27,132 nt of DNA. It comes from Lachnospiraceae bacterium UBA3282. Lineage in GTDB: Bacteria > Bacillota > Clostridia > Lachnospirales > Lachnospiraceae. The notes beneath the pieces were generated by a model, which did not search any database, had not been told where the DNA came from, and saw only the letters and a list, made by a program, of their open reading frames with translations. The stretch spans positions 690 to 27,821 of the forward strand of contig DETS01000044.1 in NCBI GenBank assembly GCA_002361735.1. Direction: 5' to 3'. Positions 1-9,000 of this stretch are shown here, piece after piece. How positions within the stretch are numbered: position 1 is the stretch's first letter; each line of letters opens with the position of its first letter. Made by a program: the position numbers and the translations under genes.

Positions 1-141
1 GGCGCTCATCATGCGGATCAGATAAAGATATATTTTCAGCTGCGCGTCGTTGGCCGTCTGCATGTATTCATCGATAAACCGGTTGGAAATAACCGTGGAG
101 TCAGTATAGTTATCCTGATAAATTGTTAAAACCCCCATCAT
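1..141 (-). CDS. DnaD-domain replication/primosome protein, N-terminal part (cut by window edge)
   Basis: The reverse strand from 141 reads MMGVLTIYQDNYTDSTV, then VISNRFIDEYM and LKIYLYLIRMMSA, and runs off the window at position 1. This opening matches clostridial DnaD-domain proteins, which help load the replicative helicase with a DnaC-like ATPase. Only about 47 residues are visible, so the DnaD domain proper is outside the window. Two adjacent ATGs (141 and 138) are possible starts. AGGGG lies 4 nt before the first and 7 nt before the second, so 138 has the better spacing. The gene lies downstream of murC on the same strand, across a 288-nt gap that holds DnaA boxes. The family call rests on N-terminal resemblance and on the murC neighbourhood known in Lachnospiraceae. 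Confidence 0.7.
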   Translation of the reverse strand, partial: MMGVLTIYQDNYTDSTVISNRFIDEYMQTANDAQLKIYLYLIRMMSA

Positions 142-229
142 AACACCCCTGAAAGAAATAATAGTAACCGGCTGCCAAACAAGGCTGCCGGCCGTATAAA
201 AGGAAGCGAGTTTTCCCGCTTGTTTTCTG

Positions 230-238
230 AGTATAACA
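230..238 (-). promoter_or_regulatory. extended -10 promoter candidate for the DnaD-like gene
   Basis: The minus strand has TGTTATACT (TGn plus TATACT), with no convincing -35 box. Initiation near 223 would give a leader of about 80 nt. That leader contains an imperfect hairpin (168-176 with 183-191, nine pairs with one mismatch). The call is by motif only. Confidence 0.35.
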
Positions 239-313
239 TTTGTTTCCGGGAAAGAAAATGGGCAAACTGTCAGAATCGAATAAGCGTAAATAAATTTTGA
301 GAATAACTGATCC

Positions 314-429
314 TGTGGATAATGTGGACAGGATTGGAAGAGGCCGGAAAAGTGCACCCCGTATTCCACAAAATATCCACAGAAAATAATTAACCGCCCG
401 GGGTTCTTTTCTGTGGATATTGTGAATAA
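314..429. promoter_or_regulatory. DnaA-box cluster
   Basis: Four close matches to the DnaA box TTATCCACA occur in 116 bp. A perfect one is at 314-322 (minus strand). ATATCCACA (one mismatch) is at 373-381 (plus) and at 412-420 (minus). TTATTCACA, which fits TTWTNCACA, is at 421-429 (minus) and abuts the murC stop codon. A weaker TATTCCACA is at 362-370. The cluster lies between murC and the start of a DnaD-like replication gene. DnaA binding here is an inference from the motif density. Confidence 0.6.
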
Positions 430-1809
430 TTATTTTTGTAACAGGTTTTCACCGATTTTTACAACGTCGCCTGCGCCCATAGTTATCAACAGATCATCTT
501 TTGTGCAATTTTTTAGAAGAAAATTTTCGATCTCCTCAAAGGAGGGAAAGTAGTGGCAGGGGTGTCCGAGGGAGAGGATCTTCTCCTGCAGGGTTTTCGC
601 GCTGATGCCCAGTGTGTCTTTCTCCCGCGCGGCGTAGATATCTGCCAGGATGACCTCGTCGGCGAGGGAGAGGGCGGAGGCGAACTCATCAAGAAACGCC
701 TTAGTCCGCGTGTAAGTGTGAGGCTGGAAGACGCACCAGATTTTCTGGTGAGGATATTTTGCCGCGGTGTTTAAGGTCGCGCGGATCTCCGTGGGATGGT
801 GAGCATAATCATCGATGATGTTGACGCCGTTTACCTGCCCCTTATACTCGAAGCGTCTGTCAGAACCGGTGAAGGCATAGAGTCCTGCAGCAGTCGTTTC
901 ACCGGAAATGTGCAGAAGCTTTGCCAGGGCAATGGCGGCCAGGGCATTTGCAATATTGTGCTCGCCGTGGACCTTGAGGGTGAAGGTGCCCGCGGGTTTC
1001 CCTTCCTGCATGAGCCGGAAGGAGGGACAGCCGTCTTCGCTGTAGCTGATCTCGGACGCACTGTAGGTAAACTCGGGGGAGGAACCGTAGGTAATCACCC
1101 GGCAGGACAGCCCATCGGTGATCTCGGAAACATTTTTGATATCGCCGTTGATGATCAGTGTGCCGTCAGCAGGCAAAAGCTGTGCAAAACGGCGGAAGGA
1201 ACTGCGGATATCATCGAGATCCTTGAAGAAATCCAGATGGTCTTCTTCTATATTAAGAATGATGCCGATCTTTGGGAAAAAGTGTAAAAAGCTGTTGGTG
1301 TATTCACAGGCTTCCGTTACAAAGAGATCAGAACCGCCGATCCGTATGTTGCCGCCGATCGGATGGTAGATGCCGCCGATGGACAGGGTAGGATCTGTCT
1401 TTGCCGTCAGCAGAATCTGAGAGATCATGGAGGTCGTGGTGGTCTTGCCATGGGTGCCGCTCACGGCAATGGGTACTTTATAGTTTTTCATCATCTGCCC
1501 CAGAAGCTCCGCTCTGGACAGGGTGGGGATGCCGAGTTTTTTGGCGGCGGCAAGCTCAGGGTTATCGTCTTTTATGGCAGCCGTATAGACTACAAGGTCG
1601 ATTTTTGCAGAGAGGTTTTCTTCGCATTGTCCGTAAAAAACATGCGCGCCTTTGCTTTCCAGCCGCTTTGTCAGGTCGGAGGGGGCGCGGTCAGAGCCCG
1701 ATATGGTAAAGCCTTCCGTCAGAAGGATCTCAGCCAGGCCGCTCATGCTGATGCCGCCGATTCCGATAAAATGGACGGCGATCGGATCGTGAAAATTAAT
1801 CTGGTACAT
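430..1809 (-). CDS. murC: UDP-N-acetylmuramate--L-alanine ligase
   Basis: This cytoplasmic peptidoglycan-precursor enzyme adds L-alanine to UDP-MurNAc using ATP. The 459-residue protein has the N-terminal nucleotide-binding glycine motif HFIGIGGISMSG (about residues 13-24). The Mur-ligase P-loop GTHGKTTTT starts at residue 118. It also has NIEEDHLDFF, HNIANALAA, DDYAHHPTEI and VFQPHTYTRT, all typical of MurC. The open frame extends to 1896, but ATG 1809 is chosen. It starts at the usual family N-terminus, follows AAAAAGGA at suitable spacing, and lies downstream of a good promoter that would exclude the longer start. The last codon abuts a DnaA-like box. Length and motifs are complete. Confidence 0.96.
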   Translation of the reverse strand: MYQINFHDPIAVHFIGIGGISMSGLAEILLTEGFTISGSDRAPSDLTKRLESKGAHVFYGQCEENLSAKIDLVVYTAAIKDDNPELAAAKKLGIPTLSRAELLGQMMKNYKVPIAVSGTHGKTTTTSMISQILLTAKTDPTLSIGGIYHPIGGNIRIGGSDLFVTEACEYTNSFLHFFPKIGIILNIEEDHLDFFKDLDDIRSSFRRFAQLLPADGTLIINGDIKNVSEITDGLSCRVITYGSSPEFTYSASEISYSEDGCPSFRLMQEGKPAGTFTLKVHGEHNIANALAAIALAKLLHISGETTAAGLYAFTGSDRRFEYKGQVNGVNIIDDYAHHPTEIRATLNTAAKYPHQKIWCVFQPHTYTRTKAFLDEFASALSLADEVILADIYAAREKDTLGISAKTLQEKILSLGHPCHYFPSFEEIENFLLKNCTKDDLLITMGAGDVVKIGENLLQK

Positions 1810-1840
1810 AAGTTTTTTCCTTTTTACATTTTTTACTATT

Positions 1841-1870
1841 ATTATACTCATTTCCGGAGAAAAAACCAAC
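1841..1870 (-). promoter_or_regulatory. sigmaA-type promoter of murC
   Basis: On the minus strand, TTGGTT (1865-1870) is followed after 18 nt by a perfect TATAAT (1841-1846). The predicted leader is about 25 nt. This supports the 1809 start over longer starts. Confidence 0.6.
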
Positions 1871-1999
1871 CCAAAACTTATATAGATAAAATTCACAAAG
1901 AGATTGAAAAATACTTTGTTTTATTGTATATTATTTATATATCCGTTTGGCTGGATGCTGAAAAATCTTGTAAATTATATTCAGTTTTCAGGCAGATTG

Positions 2000-2008
2000 T
2001 GGTATACT
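2000..2008 (+). promoter_or_regulatory. extended -10 promoter candidate for glgCD
   Basis: TGG followed by TATACT forms an extended -10 about 65 nt before the glgC start. The -35 region is weak. The surrounding 1897-2063 stretch is very AT-rich and otherwise shows nothing I recognise. Confidence 0.4.
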
Positions 2009-2072
2009 TTACTTATCAGAAGGTTTTTTGTTATAAAATATATAAATTCTTATAGAAATAGGGGTGATAAAG

Positions 2073-3347
2073 ATGGTAAAAAAAGAAATGATTGCCATGC
2101 TTTTAGCAGGCGGTCAGGGAAGCAGGCTGGGCGTACTCACGTCGAAGGTAGCTAAGCCGGCGGTGTCCTTCGGCAGTAAGTACCGGATCATTGACTTCCC
2201 ACTCAGCAACTGTATCAATTCCGGTGTCGATACGGTAGGTGTGCTGACCCAGTATCAACCGCTTCGCCTGAATACCCATATCGGAATCGGCATTCCGTGG
2301 GATCTGGATCGGAACATCGGCGGCGTTACGGTGCTTCCTCCTTATGAAAAGAGCGCGAACAGCGAGTGGTACACCGGTACAGCCAATGCGATCTATCAGA
2401 ACATCGACTACATGGAAAACTTCAATCCGGAATATGTGCTGATCCTTTCGGGAGATCATATCTATAAGATGGATTATGAGGTGATGCTTGATTTCCATAA
2501 GCAGAATGGGGCTGAGGTGACCATCGCCGTCATGCCCGTACCCATGGAGGAGGCGAAACGCTTCGGTATCATGATCACCGACGAAAACCGCAGAATCACG
2601 GATTTCGAGGAGAAGCCCGAGAATCCGCGCAGCAATCTGGCGTCGATGGGTATTTACATTTTTAACTGGAAGACGCTTAAGGAAGCGCTTCTGGCGAACA
2701 AAGAACAGCCGGGACTTGACTTTGGAAAACATCTGATCCCCTATTGCCATGGCAAGGGCGCACCGCTCTTTGCTTACGAGTTTAACGGCTACTGGAAGGA
2801 TGTGGGAACGCTGCATTCCTTCTGGGAGGCAAATATGGAACTGATCGACCTCGTGCCGGAGTTCAATCTTTACGAGGAATATTGGAAGATTTATACAAAG
2901 AGTGAGATCCTGCCGCCGCAGTATCTGTCGCCTGACAGCGTGGTGGAGAGAAGTATCATCGGCGAAGGCTCTGAGATTTACGGACAAGTCTATAATTCCG
3001 TGATCGGCTGTGGCGTGACCATAGGAGCCGGTACGGTGATACGGGATTCCATCGTTATGAATGGGACCAAGATTGACAGTAATTGCGAGCTCTATAAGGC
3101 AATCGTTGCGGAGAATGTAGAGATTGAGGACAATGTAAAACTGGGCGTCGGAGAGGCGGTTCCCAATGAAACAGATCCTCACATCTACGATCACGAGCTG
3201 GTGACGATAGGCGAAAAGAGTGTGATCCCGAAAGGGACGACCATAGGGAAAAATTCCGTGGTGTTCGGCGTGACGACACCTGAGGATTATGAGAATGGCA
3301 ATCTTCCCAGCGGCAAAACTTTGATTAAGGCAGGTGATAAATCGTGA
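2073..3347 (+). CDS. glgC: glucose-1-phosphate adenylyltransferase, catalytic subunit
   Basis: This enzyme makes ADP-glucose from glucose-1-phosphate and ATP, the committed step of bacterial glycogen synthesis. The N-terminal nucleotidyltransferase domain has LAGGQGSRLG (residues 11-20), KVAKPAVSFG and the metal-binding aspartate in GDHIYKMDY (D128). FEEKP and YWKDVGT follow. The C-terminal third is a left-handed beta-helix of hexapeptide repeats. At 424 residues it has normal length. A GTG at 2064 is in frame but lies inside the AGGGG ribosome binding site, so ATG 2073 (8 nt after it) is the start. It overlaps glgD by 4 nt, which implies translational coupling and joint expression of the two subunits. 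Confidence 0.95.
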   Translation: MVKKEMIAMLLAGGQGSRLGVLTSKVAKPAVSFGSKYRIIDFPLSNCINSGVDTVGVLTQYQPLRLNTHIGIGIPWDLDRNIGGVTVLPPYEKSANSEWYTGTANAIYQNIDYMENFNPEYVLILSGDHIYKMDYEVMLDFHKQNGAEVTIAVMPVPMEEAKRFGIMITDENRRITDFEEKPENPRSNLASMGIYIFNWKTLKEALLANKEQPGLDFGKHLIPYCHGKGAPLFAYEFNGYWKDVGTLHSFWEANMELIDLVPEFNLYEEYWKIYTKSEILPPQYLSPDSVVERSIIGEGSEIYGQVYNSVIGCGVTIGAGTVIRDSIVMNGTKIDSNCELYKAIVAENVEIEDNVKLGVGEAVPNETDPHIYDHELVTIGEKSVIPKGTTIGKNSVVFGVTTPEDYENGNLPSGKTLIKAGDKS

Positions 3348-4462
3348 GAGCAATCGGAATTATCTTAGCGGGTGGTAATAATCACAGGATCAGGCAATTG
3401 ACCCAGAAGCGCGCGGTATGTGCGATGCCCATTGCGGGAAGTTACAGGAGTATCGACTTTGCACTCAGTAATATGACCAATTCCCATATCAATAAGGTAG
3501 CTGTGTTTACGCAGTATAATGCCGGCAGCCTGAATGAGCATTTAAGCTCCTCTAAGTGGTGGGATTTCGGACGCAAACAGGGAGGACTGTTTGTGGAGAC
3601 ACCGGCAGTGACGGCGGAAAGCAACGCCTGGTACCGCGGAACGGCGGATGCGATTGCACAGAATCTGTCTTTCTTAAAGAACAGCCATGAGCCTTATGTC
3701 GTGATCGTCTCCGGTGACTGTGTCTACAAGATGGATTACAATAAAGTTTTGGAGTATCACATCGAGAAGAAGGCAGATATCACCGTGGTGTGCAAGGACA
3801 TGGAGGCAGGCGCGAATGTAGAGCGTTTCGGTACGATCAAGATGAATGAGGACAGCCGTATCGAGGAGTTTGAGGAGAAACCCGTGGTGGCGAAGTCAAA
3901 CACAATCTCCTGCGGTATCTATGTTATCAGGAGAAGGCTGCTGATCGAGTTGGTTGAGAAGTGCAAGGAGGAAGATCGCTACGATTTTGTAAAAGATATC
4001 CTGATCCGCCAGAAGAACTTAAAGAGAATCTACGGCTATAAGATGAAGGAGTACTGGAGCAACATCGCTACCGTAGAAGATTACTTTAAGACCAACATGG
4101 ATTTCCTGAAGCTTGATATTCGGGATTACTTCTTCAAGCAGTATCCCGATGTGTATTCCAAGGTGGACGATTTACCGCCCGCGAAGTATAATGTAGGAGC
4201 CAGTATTAAAAACAGTCTGATATCCAGCGGCTGTATCGTAAACGGAACGGTAGAAGATTCCGTGATCTTTAAGGAGACCTATATCGGAAGCAACTGTTAC
4301 ATCAAAAACTCTATCATCCTGAATGATGTGTATATCGGGGATAATACACACATAGAGAACTGCATTGTGGAAAGCCGGGGCACGATCCGTGCAAATTCAT
4401 ACCACAAAGGGGAGGATGGTATCGAAATCGTCGTGGAGCACAACGACAGATACACGCTCTAA
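3344..4462 (+). CDS. glgD: glycogen biosynthesis protein GlgD (GlgC-like partner subunit)
   Basis: This 372-residue paralogue of GlgC starts with GTG inside the glgC stop region (GTGA overlap). In Firmicutes GlgD pairs with GlgC and modulates ADP-glucose pyrophosphorylase. The sequence supports a non-catalytic or weak role. The GGxGxRL nucleotide loop of GlgC is here GGNNHRI, and the KxAKPA segment is replaced by KRAVCAMPI. GDCVYKMDY, FEEKP and the hexapeptide-repeat C-terminus are kept. A following terminator is not obvious; the 4463-4655 gap leads into spoVG. Confidence 0.93.
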   Translation: MRAIGIILAGGNNHRIRQLTQKRAVCAMPIAGSYRSIDFALSNMTNSHINKVAVFTQYNAGSLNEHLSSSKWWDFGRKQGGLFVETPAVTAESNAWYRGTADAIAQNLSFLKNSHEPYVVIVSGDCVYKMDYNKVLEYHIEKKADITVVCKDMEAGANVERFGTIKMNEDSRIEEFEEKPVVAKSNTISCGIYVIRRRLLIELVEKCKEEDRYDFVKDILIRQKNLKRIYGYKMKEYWSNIATVEDYFKTNMDFLKLDIRDYFFKQYPDVYSKVDDLPPAKYNVGASIKNSLISSGCIVNGTVEDSVIFKETYIGSNCYIKNSIILNDVYIGDNTHIENCIVESRGTIRANSYHKGEDGIEIVVEHNDRYTL

Positions 4463-4608
4463 ATCAGGAGCGCGATTTCGGACAGTGTGGAGGGAACATG
4501 GTGATGGAGTGATTGTCGAGGGGGAATAGGTTGTCTGTATAGTTAATGGAATGTTTATTACAAGCTACGTGGCTTGATGAGTATGACTTGTGAGGAAAGC
4601 TTGTGAAA

Positions 4609-4629
4609 ACCGGCAAATATCCAGCCGGT
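4609..4629 (+). other. hairpin in the spoVG leader
   Basis: ACCGGC and GCCGGT form a 6-bp stem with a 9-nt loop, ending about 10 nt before the AAGGAGG of spoVG. Its position suggests a possible effect on translation, but no function is shown. I found no convincing promoter in 4463-4608. Confidence 0.35.
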
Positions 4630-4655
4630 ATCATATGATAAGGAGGCTGAGCTTC

Positions 4656-4928
4656 ATGAAAATTACTGATGTCCGCGTACGTAAAATGACTCAAGACAGC
4701 AAAATGAAGGCAATCGTCTCAATCACGATCGACGATGAATTCGTAGTTCATGACATTAAAGTAATTGAAGGTGAAAAAGGTCTGTTTATTGCGATGCCCA
4801 GCAAGAAGGCGTCGGACGGCGAATATCGCGATATCGCCCACCCGATCAATTCTGATACGCGGGACATGATCCAGAGAGTGATCCTGGAAAGCTATGAACG
4901 TGCGCTTATGGAACCGGATAGTGAGTAA
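4656..4928 (+). CDS. spoVG: septation/sporulation regulator SpoVG
   Basis: This 90-residue protein has the strongly conserved SpoVG N-terminus MKITDVRVRK, followed by MKAIVSITIDDEFVVHDIKV and GLFIAMPSKK. SpoVG family proteins are small nucleic-acid-binding regulators that affect septation, sporulation and, in some species, RNA metabolism. AAGGAGG (4640-4646) sits 9 nt before ATG 4656, so the longer frame from 4590 is rejected. The gene is monocistronic: a strong terminator follows directly. Its presence supports a spore-forming Firmicute. Confidence 0.95.
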   Translation: MKITDVRVRKMTQDSKMKAIVSITIDDEFVVHDIKVIEGEKGLFIAMPSKKASDGEYRDIAHPINSDTRDMIQRVILESYERALMEPDSE

Positions 4929-4947
4929 ACGTATAAAGGTCACGAGG

Positions 4948-4975
4948 AAGGGACGCGAGAGCGTCCCTTTCTTTT
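4948..4975 (+). terminator. intrinsic terminator after spoVG
   Basis: AAGGGACGC, loop GAGA, GCGTCCCTT makes a 9-bp perfect stem followed by TCTTTT. Confidence 0.9.
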
Positions 4976-5002
4976 GGAAGCAGGCGGTTATCTAAATTAT
5001 AA

Positions 5003-5031
5003 TAGACTTTGCACCATGGCTATGGTATACT
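5003..5031 (+). promoter_or_regulatory. sigmaA-type promoter of the small gene before pth
   Basis: TAGACT (5003-5008), a 17-nt spacer, then TATACT (5026-5031) preceded by TGG (extended -10). Initiation near 5038 excludes the upstream TTG at 5009 as a start. Confidence 0.55.
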
Positions 5032-5074
5032 GAGCCTATCTGATAACCCTGTTTCTGAAATGGGAGACAATGCT

Positions 5075-5266
5075 GTGCTCAGTAATGGTGAGATGATTGA
5101 AAGGTCAATCAATGATTTTCAGAAAGTACAAAGGCGGATGCTTTTGGCGAAGAAAGAAAAGGCGGTTGAGACTTACGCGGACTTAAAAGAAGACTATGTG
5201 GCATTAAAAGTGATACTGACAAGTTTGGATGTTAACTATAAAATATTTGATAAAATCAATGAATAG
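5075..5266 (+). CDS. small hypothetical protein
   Basis: This 63-residue, mostly helical, charged protein has the core QKVQRRMLLAKKEKAVETYA and LKEDYVALKVILTSLDV. I do not recognise the family. The GTG start at 5075 is preferred because GGGAGA lies 7 nt upstream; ATG 5060 is possible but lacks a ribosome binding site. It has its own promoter and a following terminator-like hairpin, so it appears to be a real single-gene unit. There is no signal peptide, membrane segment or cysteine motif. A role cannot be assigned. Confidence 0.6.
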   Translation: MLSNGEMIERSINDFQKVQRRMLLAKKEKAVETYADLKEDYVALKVILTSLDVNYKIFDKINE

Positions 5267-5281
5267 ATTATGAAATAGAAA

Positions 5282-5322
5282 GAGCAACCATCCGTATATG
5301 TGCGGGTGCGGCTGCTTTTTTT
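5282..5322 (+). terminator. intrinsic terminator after the small gene
   Basis: An imperfect stem runs from AGCAACC to GGCTGCT, with inner CCG/CGG pairs and one mismatch. A run of seven T follows. Some read-through into pth, 50 nt further on, is possible. Confidence 0.7.
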
Positions 5323-5373
5323 GGTGCCTAAAAATATATCAGAAAAAGTTTCAAAATTTGGAAGGATGCGGCT

Positions 5374-6057
5374 ATGTATATCATTGCAGGTCTGGGCAAT
5401 CCGGACGGAAAATATCGAAACACCAGACACAACATCGGCTTTGAAGTAATTGATTCAATTGCCGAAAAAAACGATATTGTGATCGGTGAAAAAAAGCATA
5501 AGGCTGTGATCGGCAAAGGGTTTGTTGCAGGGGAGAAAGCGGTGCTCGTAAAACCTCTCACCTATATGAATCTGAGTGGTGAGAGCATCCGTTCCGTCAT
5601 AGACTTTTATAAGGCGGACGAGAAATCGGAACTGATCGTGATCTCGGACGACATCAACCTGGAACCGGGACAGTTCCGCATCCGCAAACGCGGCAGCGAC
5701 GGCGGGCACAACGGCTTGAAAAATATCATCCTTCATCTGGGACATGATGAATTTATACGGGTGCGCATGGGTGTGGGCGAGAAGCCGCCAAAAATGGATC
5801 TGGCGGATTATGTGCTGGGGCATTTCCTACCCGAGGAGCGGGATCTGATGTTTGAGAGCATCAAACGCGCGACCCTTGCCATCGAGACGATCATTGCGGA
5901 GGGAGCGGACGCGGCGATGAACCGCTACAATGTGCGGAAAAAACCGCCGAAAAAAGAGCCCCCCAAAACAGAACAAGAACAGACAGAACAGGAAAGCAGA
6001 GAAAAAGATGACGCTGCCAAGCAGCAGGCACCGGCAGCAGAAAACGGAGAATCGTAA
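5374..6057 (+). CDS. pth: peptidyl-tRNA hydrolase with a charged C-terminal tail
   Basis: Pth cleaves peptidyl-tRNA released from stalled ribosomes and recycles the tRNA. The 227-residue protein has GLGNPDGKYRNTRHNIGF with the catalytic histidine H19. It also has YMNLSG, SDDINLEPG and the GGHNGLKNI segment. AAGGA lies 7 nt before ATG 5374. Usual family length is about 190 residues. The last 40 or so residues are an extra low-complexity tail rich in K, P, E and Q. The gene is followed 4 nt later by mfd, so the two are probably co-transcribed. The enzyme call is secure; the tail's role is unknown. Confidence 0.95.
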   Translation: MYIIAGLGNPDGKYRNTRHNIGFEVIDSIAEKNDIVIGEKKHKAVIGKGFVAGEKAVLVKPLTYMNLSGESIRSVIDFYKADEKSELIVISDDINLEPGQFRIRKRGSDGGHNGLKNIILHLGHDEFIRVRMGVGEKPPKMDLADYVLGHFLPEERDLMFESIKRATLAIETIIAEGADAAMNRYNVRKKPPKKEPPKTEQEQTEQESREKDDAAKQQAPAAENGES

Positions 6058-6061
6058 TCAT

Positions 6062-9000
6062 ATGAAAGCACTACTGGCTCCGCTTACGGAACTTAACGCA
6101 TACGAGGAAATCAGGAGTCTCCTGACAAAAAAAGAGGCGCAGGCAGCCCTTTCCGGCTGCGTGGATTCCCAAAAACTGCATATGATCTACGGCATTTCCG
6201 AGGGCTTTCGTCACAAACTGATCGTTACTTACAGCGATTTGCGGGCAAAGGAAATCTATGAAGAATACCAATTTTATGACAGAAATGTCATATTATATCC
6301 GGCAAAAGATCTCATTTTCTTTCAGGCGGACATTCACGGCAACCGCCTGACCACGGAACGGATTCGCTGCCTGCGGCGGCTTTCGGAAGGAACGCCGCTT
6401 ACCGTGATCACTACCTTCGATGCGTTGATGACGCCCCAGCCGCCCTTGGAAGCGTGGAGCTCATGGGTACTGCATCTGGATAAACAGACTGCCGTAGAGG
6501 AGGGAAAACTCTCGGCAAAGTTAGTGGAGCTGGGCTATGAGAATGCTTATCAGGTGGAGGCGCCGGGGCAGTTTTCCATCCGCGGCGGCATCGTGGATAT
6601 TTTTGATCTGACGGAGGAGAACCCGTATCGGATCGAACTGTGGGGGGATGAGATCGAGTCCATCCGCAGCTTTGATGTCTTAAGCCAGCGTTCCATCGAG
6701 AAACTGGAGTCGGTGGCAATCTATCCGGCGACAGAGCTTGTCCTGACAAGGAAGGAACTGACGGCAGGGTTGACCCGCATCAGCGAAGAAGGGAAAAAGC
6801 AGGCGGAAGTTTTGCGAAAGCAGATGAAAACGGAGGAGGCGCACCGTATCGAGATGCAGGTGCGGGAGCTTTCGGAGACGCTTTTGGAGCTGGGATTTTC
6901 TTACAATGCTGTGAATCTGGAGAGTTATATCCGCTATTTTGTTCCGGAGCTTGCTTCCTTTTTGTCGTGCTTTTCTCCGCAGGAGAGCTGCATTTTTTTG
7001 GATGAACCGCTGCGGATCAAAGAGCATGTGGACGCGGTGGAATTTGAATTTCGGGAAAGTATGAGCCACCGTGCTGAGAAAGGATATATCCTGCCAGGGC
7101 AGATGGATGTTCTCTACCCCGCGGCGGAGGTGGCTGCGAAATTCGGCGCAATGCGCGTGGTAAGTCTTTCCGCGATGGAAGGGAAAAATCCGCTTTTTAA
7201 AACCGATCACAAGTACGCGGTGCAGGCGAGGAGCCTTTCTTCTTATAATAATAGTTTTGATGCGTTGGTAAAGGACTTAAAAGCCTATAAGAAAAAGGGC
7301 TACCGTATTCTGCTGCTCTCCGGTTCGAGGACGAGGGCAAAACGGTTGGCGGAGGATCTGCAGGAACTTGAAATCAGCGCCTTTTACACGGAAGATCCGC
7401 TGCGCGAGGTGCAGCCCGGGGAAGTGATGACCGGCTATGGCAGAGTGCGCAAGGGGTTTGAGTATCCGCTTTTGAAATTTATGGTGATCGCGGAGAGCGA
7501 TATTTTTGGCGCGGAGAAGAAAAAAAAGAGAAAGAAAAAAGTCTATCAGGGGCAGCGGATCCAAGATTTCAATGACCTCAAGGTGGGTGATTTTGTGGTA
7601 CACGAAAGCCACGGCCTGGGCATCTATCAGGGCATTGAAAAGGTGGAAGTGGAGCATGTCACCAAAGATTATATGAAGATTTCCTACCGCGACGGCGGGG
7701 TGCTCTATGTGCTGGCGACGGGGCTTGACGTCATCCAGAAATACGCGTCCGCGGATGCGGGTGCAAAGCCGAAACTCAATAAACTGGGCACGCAGGAGTG
7801 GACGAAGACCAAGTCCAAAGTACGCACGGCGGTGGAGGAGGTCGCATCCGATCTGGTGGAGCTTTACGCGGCAAGGCAGGCGGCGAAGGGATACTGCTAC
7901 GGCGAGGATACAGTCTGGCAGCGGGAGTTTGAGGAGATGTTTCCCTTTGAGGAGACGGAGGATCAAATCGCCGCTATCGCTGCGACAAAGGAGGACATGG
8001 AAAGCGATAAGATCATGGACCGCCTGATCTGCGGCGACGTGGGTTACGGTAAGACGGAGATCGCCATCCGCGCGGCATTTAAGGCAGTGCAGGAAAATAA
8101 GCAGGTGGTGTATCTGGTGCCTACCACCATCCTTGCCCAGCAGCATTACCATACCTTTGTGGAACGAATGAAAGATTTTCCCGTGCGCATCGATCTGCTC
8201 TCCCGATTCCGTTCAGCGGCGGAGCAGAAAAAGACGATAGCGGACTTAAAGAAAGGCATGGTGGATATCGTGATCGGTACCCACCGCGTACTCTCAAAAG
8301 ATGTGGCATATAAAGACCTGGGGCTTCTGATCATCGACGAGGAACAGCGCTTCGGCGTAGCACATAAAGAGAAGATCAAAAAATTAAAGGAAAATGTCGA
8401 TGTGCTGACGCTTACGGCAACACCGATCCCGCGCACGCTGCATATGAGTTTGGTGGGGATCCGCGATATGAGCGTGTTGGAGGAGGCGCCCGAGGACAGG
8501 CTGCCGATCCAGACCTTTGTCTGCGAATACAATGAGGAGATGGTCAGGGAAGCCATTGTCAGAGAGCTTGCCAGGCAGGGGCAGGTTTACTATGTTTATA
8601 ACCGCGTCAACAATATTGCGGATGTGGCGGCGGCAGTCAGCGAATTGGTTCCCGAGGCGAATGTCGCTTTTGCTCACGGGCAGATGAAGGAGTCGGAGCT
8701 GGAGCGCATTATGTATGATTTCGTAAACGGCGAGATCGATGTGCTGGTGGCGACCACCATTATCGAGACGGGGCTTGATATCTCCAACGTCAATACCATG
8801 ATCATTCACGATTCCGATCAGATGGGACTGTCCCAACTCTATCAGCTCAGAGGACGTGTGGGACGTTCCAATCGGACGGCTTACGCCTTCCTGATGTATA
8901 AGCGGGATAAGATATTGAAAGAGGTGGCGGAAAAACGGTTAGAGGCCATCCGCGAGTTTACGGATTTGGGAAGCGGCTTTAAGATTGCCATGCGCGACTT

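Noticed and set aside
314..429. Chromosomal origin of replication
   Set aside because: DnaA boxes are present, but dnaA, dnaN, rpmH and a clear AT-rich unwinding element are not next to them. Kept as a DnaA-box cluster only.
2103..3353. Long minus-strand frame opposite glgC (416 codons)
   Set aside because: Shadow of glgC codon bias; no start signal and no protein family features.
4500..4580. Sigma-H type promoter for spoVG
   Set aside because: GGGGGAATA and ATGGAATGT resemble the two halves, but the 17-nt spacer is too long for a sigma-H promoter.
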